Positions 19,309-29,787 of a DNA stretch of 64,000 nt are shown here, piece by piece. The notes below the pieces were generated by a model. It had not been told where the DNA came from. It saw nothing but the letters and a program-made list of their open reading frames with translations, and searched no databases. The position numbers and the translations under genes are program-made. Origin of the DNA: Hyphomicrobiales bacterium. GTDB lineage: Bacteria > Pseudomonadota > Alphaproteobacteria > Rhizobiales > Phreatobacteraceae. The first letter of the stretch is position 1. Every line of letters begins with the position of its first letter. The DNA lies in NCBI GenBank assembly GCA_017304475.1, contig JAFKKV010000009.1, forward strand, positions 1 to 64,000, read 5' to 3'.

Positions 19309-19479
19309 GCCGTCCTTCGAGGCTCGCTGCGCTCGCACCTCAGGATGAGGGATGTGGGCGTATAGCATTGATGTTGCTCATGAAGCTGGACCGGACCGGC
19401 GCATCTAGCACCACCTCTTGTGCAAGCTCCTACACCCCTCATCCTGAGGTGCGAGCTCTTGCGAGCCTCGAAGGACGGC
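19309..19479. repeat. Family B intergenic inverted-repeat element, copy 2
   Basis: Arms 19309-19350 and 19437-19479 pair with few mismatches (the second has a CTCTTGC variant in its middle). Arms and loop resemble the element at 3999-4168. It fills most of the gap between the hydroxycinnamate operon promoter and the ChaN-like gene; I see no gene in it. Confidence 0.85.
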
Positions 19480-19517
19480 TAACCCTGATGCAACGCCCCG
19501 ATCCAGCCCGATCGGGT

Positions 19518-20381
19518 TCAGCCCGGCCGGTCGCGCCTGGCCCGGAAGGTCGAGGGCGGCTCCGGCTGATCCAGCCGGAAGATCGCCTCGGCGATCCCGG
19601 CAACCGCACCGGCCTCGTGCTGGTCCTTGTCTGTCGGCAACAGCACCGCCACCTGCCGGACGCCTAGGTCACGCAGCTGGAACGGCGTGCCGTGGCCGAA
19701 TTCGAGATGGCCGCGGCCGATAATGCCGACCACCAGCGGCGGATCGGGCGCGTCGAGCACGCGCGCGATATTGCAGGCGAAGGCGCGGTCCCAGGTCTGC
19801 TGCGCCCGGACGAACCGGTCGAAGGCCGGGTCCTGGGCATTGGTGGCCGTGCGGGCCGGACCGCCGCCGCCGGTGATGGCGAAGAGGTAGTCCCGATAGG
19901 CCGGCGTCGCCGCCGCAGCCGGTGTCAGCCCGTCACGCTCATCCTCGGGGATCGCCGCCCAACCCTCCTTGCCGACCCGCGTCACCAGCGGCCGGTGGCA
20001 GTTCAGGGCGAGCATGCGGACGCGCTGCTGCCGGCAGAAATGGAACAGCGGCAGGTAGAGCTCGGGATCGAAGCCCCAGACCTCGTGCCACCGCACCGCC
20101 TCCAGAAAGGCCGCGGTGGAATAGGCGCCCGCCACCCAGAGGTCGAGTTCGGGCTGCAGGCGCCGCGGAAACATCTCGTAGCCGACCGCCAGATGGGGCT
20201 TCAGGCCATGGAGATAGGCCGTGACATGCAGCTGCCAGCGATGGATCTCGGCGACATCGTGGGTCTCGCCGAGCAGCACCACCTGATGGGCGGCCATGGC
20301 GCGCATCAGGTCGGCCTGGTCGCGCAGGTTTCCGGTTGCGGGGTCGAGCCAGCTGGCGCGCGGGTGCTGAAACAGGGTCAT
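19518..20381 (-). CDS. ChaN/Tiki-superfamily haem-binding-like protein
   Basis: 287 residues. The VVLLGETHDVAEIHRWQ motif near residue 35 and the GIIGRGHLEFGHG segment near residue 220 are signatures of the ChaN (haem-binding uptake, Tiki) superfamily; ChaN of Campylobacter is an iron-regulated haem-binding lipoprotein. No lipobox or clear signal peptide is visible here, so this member may be cytoplasmic or the start may be misplaced. It is transcribed divergently from the extensin-like gene. Function uncertain. Confidence 0.75.
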   Translation of the reverse strand: MTLFQHPRASWLDPATGNLRDQADLMRAMAAHQVVLLGETHDVAEIHRWQLHVTAYLHGLKPHLAVGYEMFPRRLQPELDLWVAGAYSTAAFLEAVRWHEVWGFDPELYLPLFHFCRQQRVRMLALNCHRPLVTRVGKEGWAAIPEDERDGLTPAAAATPAYRDYLFAITGGGGPARTATNAQDPAFDRFVRAQQTWDRAFACNIARVLDAPDPPLVVGIIGRGHLEFGHGTPFQLRDLGVRQVAVLLPTDKDQHEAGAVAGIAEAIFRLDQPEPPSTFRARRDRPG

Positions 20382-20595
20382 GGCGGTCGAAGCTCGCGAT
20401 CGGGAGGAAGGGCCTGTCCGGATCGCTTGACGGCGCCGTGGACGCTCCCCGCTAAGGCGACTATTCGCGCGGCCGCGTCAAGGCGGCGGGTTGTCCGAGG
20501 CCGTGGCCGGAACCAGGGCGGGCATGTCGCGTTGATCTGGAACCCGTTCGCCCCACCCTTGCGAACCGTCGACGAGAAGGACAGAGGTCATCGTG

Positions 20596-21462
20596 ATGGC
20601 ATCCGGCTCCGGCCGCTTCGGCTTCTGGATACCGGTATCGCCGATCATCGCGCTGATCGCGGCGGGTCTGCCGATGATGGCGGCCCTCGCCTCGCCGGCC
20701 GAGGCCGCCCGCCGGTCGCGCTGGCAGCCGCGAACCGCACCGGTTGTCCAGCCGGTGCCGCTGCCGATGCCGAGGCCGCCGGAGGCGCCGCCCGCGGCGA
20801 CGGCCGTCCCCTCGCCGCCGGCGCCCGCCGCGTCGCCTGTCGCGCCCGCACCCCCAGCTCCCGCGCCCAAACCCGAGGAAGCCGCGCCGCCGGCCGGCGC
20901 AGCGACGGCGGCTTGCCTCGACCGCCTGCGCGAACTCGGCGTCCGCTTCACGCCCGCGCCGGTGCCCGCGCCGGCATCCGGCACCTGCGCGATCGCCACC
21001 CCGGTGCGCCTCGAATCCCTCGATCTCGGCGCCGCCCAGATGCTCGACCTGCCGGACCGCCCGCTGGTCGACTGTCCCTTCGCCGAGACGCTCGCCCTGT
21101 TCGCCCGCGACCTGCTGGCGCCGCTCGCCAGGAGCCAATTCGAGACCCGCCTGACGCGGCTCGGCACCGGCCCGGGCTTCGAATGCCGGCCGCGCAACCG
21201 CGTCGCCGGCGCGCGGATCAGCGCCCACGGCCAGGGCCGCGCCATCGACATCGCCTGGCTCGGACTTGCCGATAGCAGGCGCATCGTCATCGAACGTCCG
21301 GCCGATGAGGCCCAGCGTCGCTTCATCGCCGCCATCCGCCGCGCCGCTTGCGGCTGGTTCACCACCGTGCTCGGCCCGGGCTCGAACGCGGCCCATGCCG
21401 ACCATCTGCATTTCGACCGCGAGCCGCGCGGGAGAAACGGCGAATCGCGGCTTTGCGAGTAG
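20596..21462 (+). CDS. Extensin-like C-terminal domain protein (periplasmic)
   Basis: 288 residues from ATG 20596; a GTG directly before it at 20593 is the alternative, but AGAGG at 20583 is better spaced for the ATG. N-terminal hydrophobic segment (IIALIAAGLPMMAALA) as signal or anchor, then a ~60-residue Pro/Ala-rich linker, then the extensin-like C domain with conserved Cys residues, ISAHGQGRAIDIAWL and the NAAHADHLHFD motif. The His/Asp pattern resembles LAS/M15-type zinc peptidases, suggesting a cell-wall hydrolase role. The family is common in Hyphomicrobiales. Confidence 0.85.
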   Translation: MASGSGRFGFWIPVSPIIALIAAGLPMMAALASPAEAARRSRWQPRTAPVVQPVPLPMPRPPEAPPAATAVPSPPAPAASPVAPAPPAPAPKPEEAAPPAGAATAACLDRLRELGVRFTPAPVPAPASGTCAIATPVRLESLDLGAAQMLDLPDRPLVDCPFAETLALFARDLLAPLARSQFETRLTRLGTGPGFECRPRNRVAGARISAHGQGRAIDIAWLGLADSRRIVIERPADEAQRRFIAAIRRAACGWFTTVLGPGSNAAHADHLHFDREPRGRNGESRLCE

Positions 21463-21633
21463 GGGGAGGAGCGGTCCCAGGACCCGTTCGAGAGTACCAT
21501 CCGCGCAACCCGCCACTGTTCGCCAGTCGTGAGGGCGGCCCGTGCGGATGCCCAAAACACGGCCACGAATGACGCGCATCACTGCAAGGCGAGGCTGTTG
21601 CGGCTGCCCCGCCCGACTGGTGTGTGAACCACC

Positions 21634-21824
21634 GACGTCACCCCCGGCCGACTGAGCGAAGCGAAGGAGGGGAAGGGGGTCCAGGAGTTGCAGAGCCCTG
21701 CCGTCAACGCCGCGAAATCGCCCTACCATCACGCACTTAGAGCGCCGATGAGGCCGCCCTGGACCCCCTTCCCTCGCCTCCGCAGAAGCAAGGGCTTCTG
21801 CTCTGGCTCGCCGGGGGTGACGTC
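21634..21824. repeat. Family A intergenic inverted repeat, copy 3 (degenerate, with inserted hairpin)
   Basis: Left arm 21634-21685 and right arm 21758-21824 carry the same outer GACGTCACCCCCGG and inner GGAAGGGGGTCCAGG blocks as the other family A copies. The central GAGCGAAGCGAG is altered in both arms, and the right arm has an extra CAGAAGCAAGGGCTTCTG hairpin. The 385-bp gap between the extensin-like gene and kdpE holds nothing else. Confidence 0.8.
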
Positions 21825-21847
21825 GAGAATGCTGAACCGCCCCCGGA

Positions 21848-22534
21848 CTATTCGCCCATGCGATAGCCAATACCAGGCTCGGTCAGGATCAGCTTGGGCT
21901 CGGCCGAATCGACCTCGATCTTCTGCCGGAGCTGGCCGACATAGACGCGCAGATATTGGGTGTCCTCGACATGGGCCGGGCCCCAGACCGCCGCCAGGAT
22001 CTGGCGATGGGTCATCACCTTGCCGGCATTGCGCGCCAGCAGCAGCAGCAGCTCGAACTCCTTGGGCGTCAGCTTCAGGTCGGCGCCGGCGCTGGTGGCG
22101 CGGTGGGCGGGCACGTCGATCTCGATCGGCCCGACCGTGAAGACCGACTGCTCGACGGCGCCGCCCCTGCGGTGGCGCATGGCGGCGCGCACGCGGGCGA
22201 GCAGCTCGCCGATGCCGAAGGGCTTGTTGACATAGTCGTCGGCGCCGAGATCCAGCGCCTCGATCTTCTCGGCCTCGCGGTCGCGCGCCGACAGCACGAT
22301 GATCGGCACGTCGGAAAAGGCGCGCACCTTGGCGATCACCTCCTTGCCGTCCATGTCGGGCAGGCCGAGATCCAGGATGACGCCGTCGGGCGCGGCGCCC
22401 GCGATGCGGCGCACCGCGTCGGTGCCGGTGGTGACGCTGACCACCTGATAGTCGGAGGCTTCCAGCGCCGGCGTCAGGAAACGATGGATCGCCGCCTCGT
22501 CGTCGACCACCAGGATGCGGGTCTTCATAGTCAT
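21848..22534 (-). CDS. kdpE: KdpE response regulator
   Basis: 228 residues, OmpR/PhoB type. Receiver domain with acidic pair DD (11-12), phospho-acceptor Asp55 (VILDLGLPD) and Lys in YVNKPF; DNA-binding winged helix after ~130 (LTPKEFELLLLLARNAG...YLRVYVGQLRQKIE). A second Met at 22528 is an equally possible start. Last gene of the operon after kdpD; phosphorylated KdpE activates transcription of kdpFABC when potassium is limiting. Confidence 0.95.
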   Translation of the reverse strand: MTMKTRILVVDDEAAIHRFLTPALEASDYQVVSVTTGTDAVRRIAGAAPDGVILDLGLPDMDGKEVIAKVRAFSDVPIIVLSARDREAEKIEALDLGADDYVNKPFGIGELLARVRAAMRHRRGGAVEQSVFTVGPIEIDVPAHRATSAGADLKLTPKEFELLLLLARNAGKVMTHRQILAAVWGPAHVEDTQYLRVYVGQLRQKIEVDSAEPKLILTEPGIGYRMGE

Positions 22535-22571
22535 GGCCCGGTCCTCACCGATCGATCCTCACTGCTCGTCC

Positions 22572-25250
22572 TCATGGTGCTTTGACCTCGGCGGGCTTCG
22601 CCAGGGTGATGGTCAGCCGCGTTCCGGCGCGGCCCTCGACCGGGCTTTCGGCCCGGATGGTGCCGCCATGCGCCTCGACGATGCCTTTGGCAATGGCCAG
22701 GCCGAGCCCGGTGCTCTCGCCGCCGTCGCGCCGGTCGCGCGTGCTGCTGGTGGCGAATTTCTCGAAGACATGCGGCAGGGCCTCGGGCGCGATGCCGGCG
22801 CCGTCGTCGGAGACGGCGACGACCGCGTCGTGCTCCTGGTCGCGCACCGCGATCACCACCCGGGCGGCCGGGCCGCCATGGCGGAGCGCATTCTCGACGA
22901 TATTGGAGAGCGCCTGCTCGATCAGCGTGGCGTCGGCCTCGACCAGGGGGGCTGCCTCGGCGGCGACGTCGATGACCCGGCCGGGCCAGCGCCGGCGCGC
23001 GGTGATCGCCACCCGGTCGGCGGTCTCCTTCAGATCCAGCCAGTCGCGCCGGAGCTCCAGGCCGCCCGCCTCCAGGCGGGTGATGGCCAGGAGATCGCGC
23101 ACCATCCGGTCGAGATGCTCGGTCTCCTCCTTGATCTGGGTCAGCATGTCCGCCCGGGTCGGCGACGACATCTTGTCGCCAAAGGCGATCAGCGTGGTCG
23201 AGGCGCCGAGAATGGAGGCGAGCGGCGTACGGAAGTCGTGGCTGATGGAAGCGAGCAAGGTGTTGCGCACCCGCTCGGTCTCGGCCGCGGCCTTGACCGC
23301 GCCCATCTCGCGCGACAGCGAGGCGCGCTCGATCGCCGCCGCGGTCTGCTCGGCCAGCGTGTCGAACAGCGAGCGGGCTTCCGGGTCGAGCGGCGCGCCG
23401 TCGGCCGCCTCGGAGATGCCGATGACGCCGACGCGGGCGCGCGGCGTCTTCAGCGGCACGAACAGCCAGGGCGCGGTCGGCAAGGTCTGGGTCTTGCTGC
23501 CCGCCGGCTCGTCATGCTCATGGGCCCAGCGCGCCGCCGCCATGCTGGCCGGGTCGAGATCGTCGACCGGCGGCCACATGCCGGTCAGGGTGATGTCGCC
23601 GTCGCGGGCGAGCAGGATCACCACATTGCGGGCGAGCGCGCCGTGCATGTCGCTGGCCGCGGCCTCCGCCACCTCGTCGAGCGAGGCGATGCCGGAGATC
23701 CGGCGCGAGAAATCATAAAGCCGGCGGGTCGCGCGCATGCGGTCGGAGGCGATGCGCGCCTGGTCGCGGACCCGGCCGGCAAGGGTGGAGACCAGCATGG
23801 ACACGGCGAGAAAAACCAGCAGAGCCAGCAATTCATGCGGCTGCGCCACGGTGAGCGTGTAGATCGGCTCGATGAAGAAGAAATTATAGGCCAGGAACGA
23901 CAGGGCCGAGGCGACGATCGCCGGCCAGCGGCCGAAGGCGACTGCGGCCCCCACCACCGCCGCGAGGAAGACCAGCGACAGGTTCGGCATGGTGGCATTG
24001 CCGCCGATCGCCTCGCCGAACAGCACGGCGGCGCCGACCAGCGCGGCCGAGCCGAGATAGGGCCAGATATTAAGCCGGCGCGGCAATCGCTTCGGCGCCG
24101 GCGGCTCGGCTTTCTCGGGCGTCGCGGTGACCACGTGGACGCCGATATCGGCGGCCTGGCGCACCAGCTCCTGGGCCAGCGCCCGGCCGAACAGGGTGGC
24201 GAGCCGGCCGCTCGCCGAGCGGCCGACGACGATCTGGGTGACGTTCTCGCGCCGGGCGTAACGCAGCACCTCACTCGGGATGTCGGAGCCCACCAGCCGT
24301 TCGGTCTCGGCGCCCAGGTCCTTGGCGAGCTGCAGGCTCTCGTCCAGGCGCCGCCGCTTGGCCTCGACCAGGACGTCGGTCGGCCGCTCGACCGAGATCA
24401 CCGTCCAGGGCGCGTCCATGACGTCGGCCAGGCGCTTGGCCTGGCGTATCACGAAGGGCGACAGCGGATCCGGCCCGGCCAGCGCCAGGATGCGCTCGCC
24501 GGCGGCCCAGGGCCCCTCGATGGCGCCGGCGCGCATGCGTTCGATCAGCGAGGCGTCGACCGTCTCGGCGGTGCGCCGGAGCGCCAGCTCGCGTAGCGCC
24601 GTCAGGTTCTGCGGCTTGAAGAAGCTCTGCACCGCCTGGGTCGCGGTCTCCTGGACATAGACCTTGCCCTCGGCGAGCCGCTTCAGGAGCTCGTCCGGCG
24701 GCAGGTCGACCAGCACGACCTCGTCGGCCTCCTCGAACACCCGGTCCGGCACGGTCTCGCGCACCCGGACCTTGGTGATCTTCAGGACCACGTCATTGAG
24801 GCTGTCGAGATGCTGGACGTTCAGGGTGGTCCAAACGTCGATGCCGGCGGCGATCAGCTCCTTGACGTCCATCCAGCGCTTGGGATGGCGCGAGCCCGGC
24901 ACATTGGTATGGGCGAGCTCGTCGACCAGCAGCAGAGCCGGCCCGCGGGCGAGCGCCGCGTCGAGGTCGAATTCCGGCACGGCCCGGTTGCGATAGACGA
25001 TCAATTGCCGGGCAATGACCTCGAAGCCCTGGACCAGGGCCTCGGTCTCGCGCCGGCCATGGGTCTCGATGATGCCGGCGGCGACATCGAGACCCGCCGC
25101 CAGCTGTTCCCTGGCCGCGGCGAGCATCGCATAGGTCTTGCCGACGCCGGGCGAGGCGCCGAGAAAGATCTTCAGGCGGCCACGGCCCGCCCGCTCGGCC
25201 TGAGCCAGGAGCGCATCGGGGTCGGGGCGGTTCGTTTGGTCGACGGCCAT
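22572..25250 (-). CDS. kdpD: KdpD osmosensitive potassium channel histidine kinase
   Basis: 892 residues, full length. Order: N-terminal KdpD domain with Walker A GASPGVGKTY (31-40) and DELAHTN; a universal-stress-like domain (~250-370); four membrane helices (DUF4118, ~395-490); a GAF-like region; HisKA with phospho-acceptor His671 in SISHDFRTPL; and HATPase with N, G1 and G2 boxes (NALRHG, SDDGAGI, GLGLAIAKGI). It senses low K+ or turgor and phosphorylates KdpE. Located 9 bp after kdpC. Confidence 0.96.
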   Translation of the reverse strand: MAVDQTNRPDPDALLAQAERAGRGRLKIFLGASPGVGKTYAMLAAAREQLAAGLDVAAGIIETHGRRETEALVQGFEVIARQLIVYRNRAVPEFDLDAALARGPALLLVDELAHTNVPGSRHPKRWMDVKELIAAGIDVWTTLNVQHLDSLNDVVLKITKVRVRETVPDRVFEEADEVVLVDLPPDELLKRLAEGKVYVQETATQAVQSFFKPQNLTALRELALRRTAETVDASLIERMRAGAIEGPWAAGERILALAGPDPLSPFVIRQAKRLADVMDAPWTVISVERPTDVLVEAKRRRLDESLQLAKDLGAETERLVGSDIPSEVLRYARRENVTQIVVGRSASGRLATLFGRALAQELVRQAADIGVHVVTATPEKAEPPAPKRLPRRLNIWPYLGSAALVGAAVLFGEAIGGNATMPNLSLVFLAAVVGAAVAFGRWPAIVASALSFLAYNFFFIEPIYTLTVAQPHELLALLVFLAVSMLVSTLAGRVRDQARIASDRMRATRRLYDFSRRISGIASLDEVAEAAASDMHGALARNVVILLARDGDITLTGMWPPVDDLDPASMAAARWAHEHDEPAGSKTQTLPTAPWLFVPLKTPRARVGVIGISEAADGAPLDPEARSLFDTLAEQTAAAIERASLSREMGAVKAAAETERVRNTLLASISHDFRTPLASILGASTTLIAFGDKMSSPTRADMLTQIKEETEHLDRMVRDLLAITRLEAGGLELRRDWLDLKETADRVAITARRRWPGRVIDVAAEAAPLVEADATLIEQALSNIVENALRHGGPAARVVIAVRDQEHDAVVAVSDDGAGIAPEALPHVFEKFATSSTRDRRDGGESTGLGLAIAKGIVEAHGGTIRAESPVEGRAGTRLTITLAKPAEVKAP

Positions 25251-25259
25251 CCCGTCAGT

Positions 25260-25862
25260 TTAGGGCCGAAGCGCGTCGAGCGCGAGGTTGAGCCGGAGCA
25301 CGTTCACACGTCGCTCGCCGACCAGGCCGAGCGCCCGGCCCTCGGTCTGGGCCTCGACCAGCTGCCGGACGCGGTCGACGGCCAGATTGCGGGCGGCGGC
25401 GACGCGGGCGACCTGGGTCAGCGCGTTTTCCGGCGTGATATGCGGGTCGAGGCCCGAGCCGGAGGTGGTGACCGCGTCGGGCGGGATCGCTCCCTGGACA
25501 CCTTCCTTGCGCAGCGCTTCGATATCGGCCTTGACGCGGTCGACCAGCTTGCCCGTCAGCGGCCCGAGATTGGAGCCCGACGAGTTGGACGCATTATAGG
25601 GCGCGTCGACCGTCTTGCTCGGGTCCTGCGGGTCGGGGGCGGATGTCGCCGACGGGCGCGGGTGGAAATAGCGCTCGCTGGCAAAAGCCTGGCCGATCAG
25701 CTCGGAGCCGATGACCTTGCCGTCGCGGACGATCAGCGAGCCATTGGCCTGGGCGGGGAACAGGCCCTGCGCGATGCCGGTCACCGCCAGGGGATAACCG
25801 AGGCCGGTGAGCACGGTGAACAAGGCGAGCAGCACGCAGGCGGGGCGGAGATGGGCGAGCAT
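25260..25862 (-). CDS. kdpC: KdpC, potassium-transporting ATPase subunit C
   Basis: 200 residues, typical length. One N-terminal membrane helix (LVLLALFTVLTG-like), the GSELIGQ motif, the FHPRPSA segment and the conserved C-terminal NLALDAL. KdpC is the single-span chaperone-like subunit that stabilises nucleotide binding by KdpB. Eleven bases separate it from kdpB. Confidence 0.96.
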   Translation of the reverse strand: MLAHLRPACVLLALFTVLTGLGYPLAVTGIAQGLFPAQANGSLIVRDGKVIGSELIGQAFASERYFHPRPSATSAPDPQDPSKTVDAPYNASNSSGSNLGPLTGKLVDRVKADIEALRKEGVQGAIPPDAVTTSGSGLDPHITPENALTQVARVAAARNLAVDRVRQLVEAQTEGRALGLVGERRVNVLRLNLALDALRP

Positions 25863-25873
25863 GATCGCTGTCC

Positions 25874-27925
25874 TCAGCTGAGACCGATGGCCGAGATGGC
25901 CATGTCGATGAGTTTGATGCCGACAAAGGGCGCGGCGAGGCCGCCGAGCCCGTAGACGACGAGATTGCGGCGCAGCAGCGCGGCGGCGCCCACCGGCCGG
26001 TAGGCCACGCCCTTCAACGCCAGCGGCACAAGGGCGACGATGATCAGTGCGTTGAAGATGACCGCCGACAGGATCGCCGATTGCGGGCTCGCCAGCCCCA
26101 TGACGTTGAGCGCGCCGAGCGCCGGCAGGGAGGCCACGAACAAGGCCGGCAGGATGGCGAAATATTTGGCGACGTCATTGGCGATCGAAAAGGTGGTCAG
26201 CGCGCCACGCGTCATCAGCAATTGCTTGCCGATGCCGACCACCTCGATGAGCTTGGTCGGGTCCGAGTCGAGATCGACCATGTTGCCGGCTTCGCGCGCG
26301 GCCTGGGTGCCGGTCTGCATGGCGACCCCGACATCGGCCTGGGCCAGCGCCGGCGCGTCATTGGTGCCGTCGCCGCACATGGCGACGAGCCGGCCCTTGG
26401 ACTGTTCGGCGCGGATGAAGGCGAGCTTGTCCTGGGGCGTGGCCTCGGCGATGAAATCGTCCACGCCGGCTTCGGATGCGATCGCCGCGGCGGTCGCCGG
26501 ATTGTCGCCGGTGACCATGACGGTGCGGATGCCCATGCGGCGCAGCTCGGCGAAACGCTCCTTGATATCCGGCTTCACCACGTCCTTCAGATGGATGATG
26601 CCGAGGATGCGGTTGCCCTCGACCAGGCCGAGCGGCGTGCCGCCGGAACGGGCGATGCGATCGACGGCCTCGCGGAAGCCCGGCGGCTCGGTGATCGGCT
26701 GGCCGCAGGTGGTCTGGCGGGCGAATTTCACCACGGAATCGATCGCGCCCTTGCGCAGGCGACGGCCGTCCAGGTCGACGCCCGACAGCCGGGTGGCCGC
26801 CGAGAACTCGATGAAGGCGGCGCCGGCGGGACGGTCGAGCGCGATGTTCATGGTGTTGCGGGCGAGCTCCAGGATCGAGCGGCCTTCCGCCGTCTCGTCG
26901 GCGAGCGAGGCCAGCACGGCCGCTTCCATCACCTCACGCTCGGAGATGCCGGGCATGGGAATGACCTCGGAGGCCATGCGGTTGCCGAAGGTGATGGTGC
27001 CGGTCTTGTCGAGCAGCAGCGTGTCGACATCACCCGAGGCCTCGACCGCGCGGCCGGAGGTGGCGAGCACGTTGAACTTCAGGAGCCGATCCATGCCGGC
27101 AATGCCGATGGCCGACAGGAGCCCGCCAATGGTGGTGGGGATGAGGCAGACGAGCAAGGCGACCAGCACGACGACCGGCATGGCCATGCCGTGATAGGCG
27201 GCGAAGCCCGGCAGCGTGCCGACCGCGACGATGAAGACCAACGTCATGCCGGCGAGCAGCACGGTGAGCGCGATCTCGTTCGGGGTCTTCTGGCGCTCGG
27301 CGCCCTCGACCAGCGCAATCATCCGGTCGAGGAAGGAATGGCCGGGCTGGGCGGTGATCTTGACGATGATCCAGTCGGACACGACGGTCGTGCCGCCGGT
27401 TACCGCCGAGCGGTCGCCGCCGGCCTCGCGGATGACGGGAGCGGATTCGCCCGTGATCGCGGCTTCGTTGACCGAGGCGATGCCGGCGACGATGTCGCCG
27501 TCGCCCGGGATGACGTCGCCGGTCTCGACCCGGACGAGATCGCCGGGCTTCAGGTCGAGCGCCGAAACGGCCTCGAACTTCTGGTCGTTGTCGGGCGAGA
27601 CCAGCCGCTTGGCCTGGGTGTCGGTGCGGGTCCGGCGCAGCGCGTCGGCCTGCGCCTTGCCGCGGCCCTCGGCCAGCGCTTCCGCGAAGGTCGAGAACAG
27701 CACGGTCAGCCACAGCCACAGCGCGATCTGCGCGGTGAAGGCGGAGGCCTGGCCGGTAAACAGGTCGCGGATCAGGATGATGGTGACCACCATCGCCACG
27801 GCCTCGGTCACGAAGATGACCGGATTGGAAATGAGCACGCGCGGATCGAGCTTCCTGAAGGCGTCGATCGTCGCCTGGCGGGCGAGGTGCCCTGCCAACA
27901 GCGTCTCGGAGCGTTTACGGGTCAT
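25874..27925 (-). CDS. kdpB: KdpB, P-type ATPase catalytic subunit
   Basis: 683 residues (E. coli 682). Phosphorylated Asp306 in DKTGT, actuator TGES motif (AITGESAPV), nucleotide-binding KGA region (RLRKGAIDS) and the hinge [12 protein letters not shown] are intact. KdpB couples ATP hydrolysis to K+ movement through the KdpA pore in the inner membrane. Confidence 0.97.
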   Translation of the reverse strand: MTRKRSETLLAGHLARQATIDAFRKLDPRVLISNPVIFVTEAVAMVVTIILIRDLFTGQASAFTAQIALWLWLTVLFSTFAEALAEGRGKAQADALRRTRTDTQAKRLVSPDNDQKFEAVSALDLKPGDLVRVETGDVIPGDGDIVAGIASVNEAAITGESAPVIREAGGDRSAVTGGTTVVSDWIIVKITAQPGHSFLDRMIALVEGAERQKTPNEIALTVLLAGMTLVFIVAVGTLPGFAAYHGMAMPVVVLVALLVCLIPTTIGGLLSAIGIAGMDRLLKFNVLATSGRAVEASGDVDTLLLDKTGTITFGNRMASEVIPMPGISEREVMEAAVLASLADETAEGRSILELARNTMNIALDRPAGAAFIEFSAATRLSGVDLDGRRLRKGAIDSVVKFARQTTCGQPITEPPGFREAVDRIARSGGTPLGLVEGNRILGIIHLKDVVKPDIKERFAELRRMGIRTVMVTGDNPATAAAIASEAGVDDFIAEATPQDKLAFIRAEQSKGRLVAMCGDGTNDAPALAQADVGVAMQTGTQAAREAGNMVDLDSDPTKLIEVVGIGKQLLMTRGALTTFSIANDVAKYFAILPALFVASLPALGALNVMGLASPQSAILSAVIFNALIIVALVPLALKGVAYRPVGAAALLRRNLVVYGLGGLAAPFVGIKLIDMAISAIGLS

Positions 27926-27935
27926 GATGTTGGCC

Positions 27936-29642
27936 TCAATTGGCGATCAGGCCGGAGAGCATCTGCATGTGCTCGAGAACCGGGCCGAGAGAGAGGGCTG
28001 GGAAGAACTGCAGGCCGCCCAGGATCAGGATGACGCCGGCGAGCAGGCCGACGAAGAGCGGCGTATCGGTGGGAAAGGTGCCGGCGGACGGCGCGAGCTT
28101 CGGCTTGGCGGCGAGCGAACCTGCGATCGCCATGACCGGCACGATGACGGCGAAGCGGCCGAGATGCATCGCGATGCCGAGCGTGGTGTCGTACCAGGTG
28201 GCGTTGGCGGTGAGGCCGGCATAGGCCGAGCCATTGTTGCCGGCGGCCGAGGAGAAGGCATAGAGGATCTCCGAATAGCCGCGCGCGCCCGGATTGGCCG
28301 TGCCGGCCAGCGCCGCCGGCAGGACCATGGAGACCGAGGCGAAGCCGAGGATCACCAGCGGCACCACCAGCACGCCGAGAACGGCGAGCTTGACCTCGCG
28401 GGCTTCCAGCTTCTTGCCGAGATATTCCGGCGTGCGGCCAACCATCAGGCCGGCCACGAACATGGCCAGGATCGCGTAGAGGATGATGCCGTAGAGGCCC
28501 GAGCCGACGCCGCCCGGCAGCACTTCGCCGAGCTGGATCAGGAACATCGGCACCAGGCCGCCGAGCGGCGTGTAGGAGCCGTGCATCGAATTGACCGAGC
28601 CGTTGGAGGCACCGGTCGTGAACACCGCCCAGAGCGCCGACATGGGGGCGCCGAAGCGGACCTCCTTGCCTTCCATATTGGGCCCGACCAGGCCGAGCGC
28701 GTTCATCTGCGGCGTGCCTGCGCCCTCCGCCCAGTAGACCACGACGATGCCGATCACCAGGAACAGGATCATCACGGCGAACAGCGCCCAGCCTTCGCGC
28801 TGGCGGCCGATCATCTTGCCGAAGGCGACCGCGATGGCGAGCGGCAGGGCGACGATGGCCCAGAGCGTGACCATGTTGGACCAGGCATTGGGATTTTCGT
28901 AAGGGTGCGACGAATTGACGTTGAAGAAGCCGCCGCCATTGGTGCCGAGCTGCTTGATGGCGATCTGGGAGGCGACCGGCCCCTGGGCGATCACCTGGTT
29001 GGCGCCTTCGAGCGTGGTGGCGTCGACCGAACCGGCAAGCGTCTGCGGCAGGCCGAGCGCCACCAGGACCAGCGCCGTGACGATCGAGATGGGCAGCAGC
29101 AGGTAGAGCGTCGAGCGGGTCAGATCGACCCAGAAATTGCCGAGGCCTTCGGTCTTTTCCCGCGCGAAGGCGCGCGCCAGCGCCGCGAAGATCGCGATGC
29201 CCGTGGCCGCCGAGATGAAGTTCTGCACGGTGAGGCCGAGCATCTGGGTGAGATGCGACAGGGTCGTCTCGCCGCCATAGCTCTGCCAATTGGTATTGGT
29301 GACGAAGGAGATCGCCGTGTTGAAGGCGAGATGGGCCGAGACCTCGCCTTGGCCGGCCGGATTGAGCGGCAGGACGGTCTGCAGGCGGATCAGCGCGTAG
29401 AGGAACAGGAAGCCGGCGGCGTTGAACACCAGGAGCGCGATGGCATAGTCGCTCCAGCGCTGCTCCCGCGCCGGATCGACGCCGGCGAGCTTGTAGAAGC
29501 CGCGCTCGACCGGCGCGAGCACGGGATGAAGCCAGGTTTTCCGGCCGTCGAGCACGGCGGCGAAGAACAGCCCGAGCGGCCGCGCGGTGACAACCACCAA
29601 AACGAAGAGAAGAAGGATTTGCAGCCAGCCGTTCACGGTCAT
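27936..29642 (-). CDS. kdpA: KdpA, potassium channel-like subunit
   Basis: 568 residues with about ten membrane helices. The first selectivity-filter-like loop shows [13 protein letters not shown], the second [18 protein letters not shown], and others are visible downstream ([21 protein letters not shown]). KdpA belongs to the SKT superfamily and provides the K+ pore of KdpFABC. The start follows a GGTGATG ribosome site and lies 48 bp after the kdpF stop. Confidence 0.97.
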   Translation of the reverse strand: MTVNGWLQILLLFVLVVVTARPLGLFFAAVLDGRKTWLHPVLAPVERGFYKLAGVDPAREQRWSDYAIALLVFNAAGFLFLYALIRLQTVLPLNPAGQGEVSAHLAFNTAISFVTNTNWQSYGGETTLSHLTQMLGLTVQNFISAATGIAIFAALARAFAREKTEGLGNFWVDLTRSTLYLLLPISIVTALVLVALGLPQTLAGSVDATTLEGANQVIAQGPVASQIAIKQLGTNGGGFFNVNSSHPYENPNAWSNMVTLWAIVALPLAIAVAFGKMIGRQREGWALFAVMILFLVIGIVVVYWAEGAGTPQMNALGLVGPNMEGKEVRFGAPMSALWAVFTTGASNGSVNSMHGSYTPLGGLVPMFLIQLGEVLPGGVGSGLYGIILYAILAMFVAGLMVGRTPEYLGKKLEAREVKLAVLGVLVVPLVILGFASVSMVLPAALAGTANPGARGYSEILYAFSSAAGNNGSAYAGLTANATWYDTTLGIAMHLGRFAVIVPVMAIAGSLAAKPKLAPSAGTFPTDTPLFVGLLAGVILILGGLQFFPALSLGPVLEHMQMLSGLIAN

Positions 29643-29690
29643 GGCATCACCACTGGACAGGCGCCAAGGGTTCCAACGCTCACGCGAGCG

Positions 29691-29777
29691 TCAGAACTTC
29701 TCGGGGCGGAGGAGGACAAGGATGAGATAGACGGCGAGCCCCAGGCTCACCGTCCCGGCGAGAACGAGATCGAACAT
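29691..29777 (-). CDS. kdpF: KdpF, small stabilising subunit
   Basis: A 28-codon ORF read directly from the sequence, beginning MFDLVLAGTVSLGLAVYLIL and ending with LRPEKF, which is the KdpF signature. It is a single membrane helix that stabilises the KdpABC complex. GAGGG at -9 supports the ATG. It lies between kdpA and a 27-residue upstream ORF whose stop is only 10 bp before its start codon. Confidence 0.9.
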   Translation of the reverse strand: MFDLVLAGTVSLGLAVYLILVLLRPEKF

Positions 29778-29787
29778 CGTGGTGCCC

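Noticed and set aside
21634..21824. Insertion sequence or MITE with transposase
   Set aside because: No transposase, no target-site duplication that I can see; only an inverted repeat.
22515..24596. 693-codon plus-strand frame opposite kdpD
   Set aside because: Shadow of kdpD; no recognisable motif.
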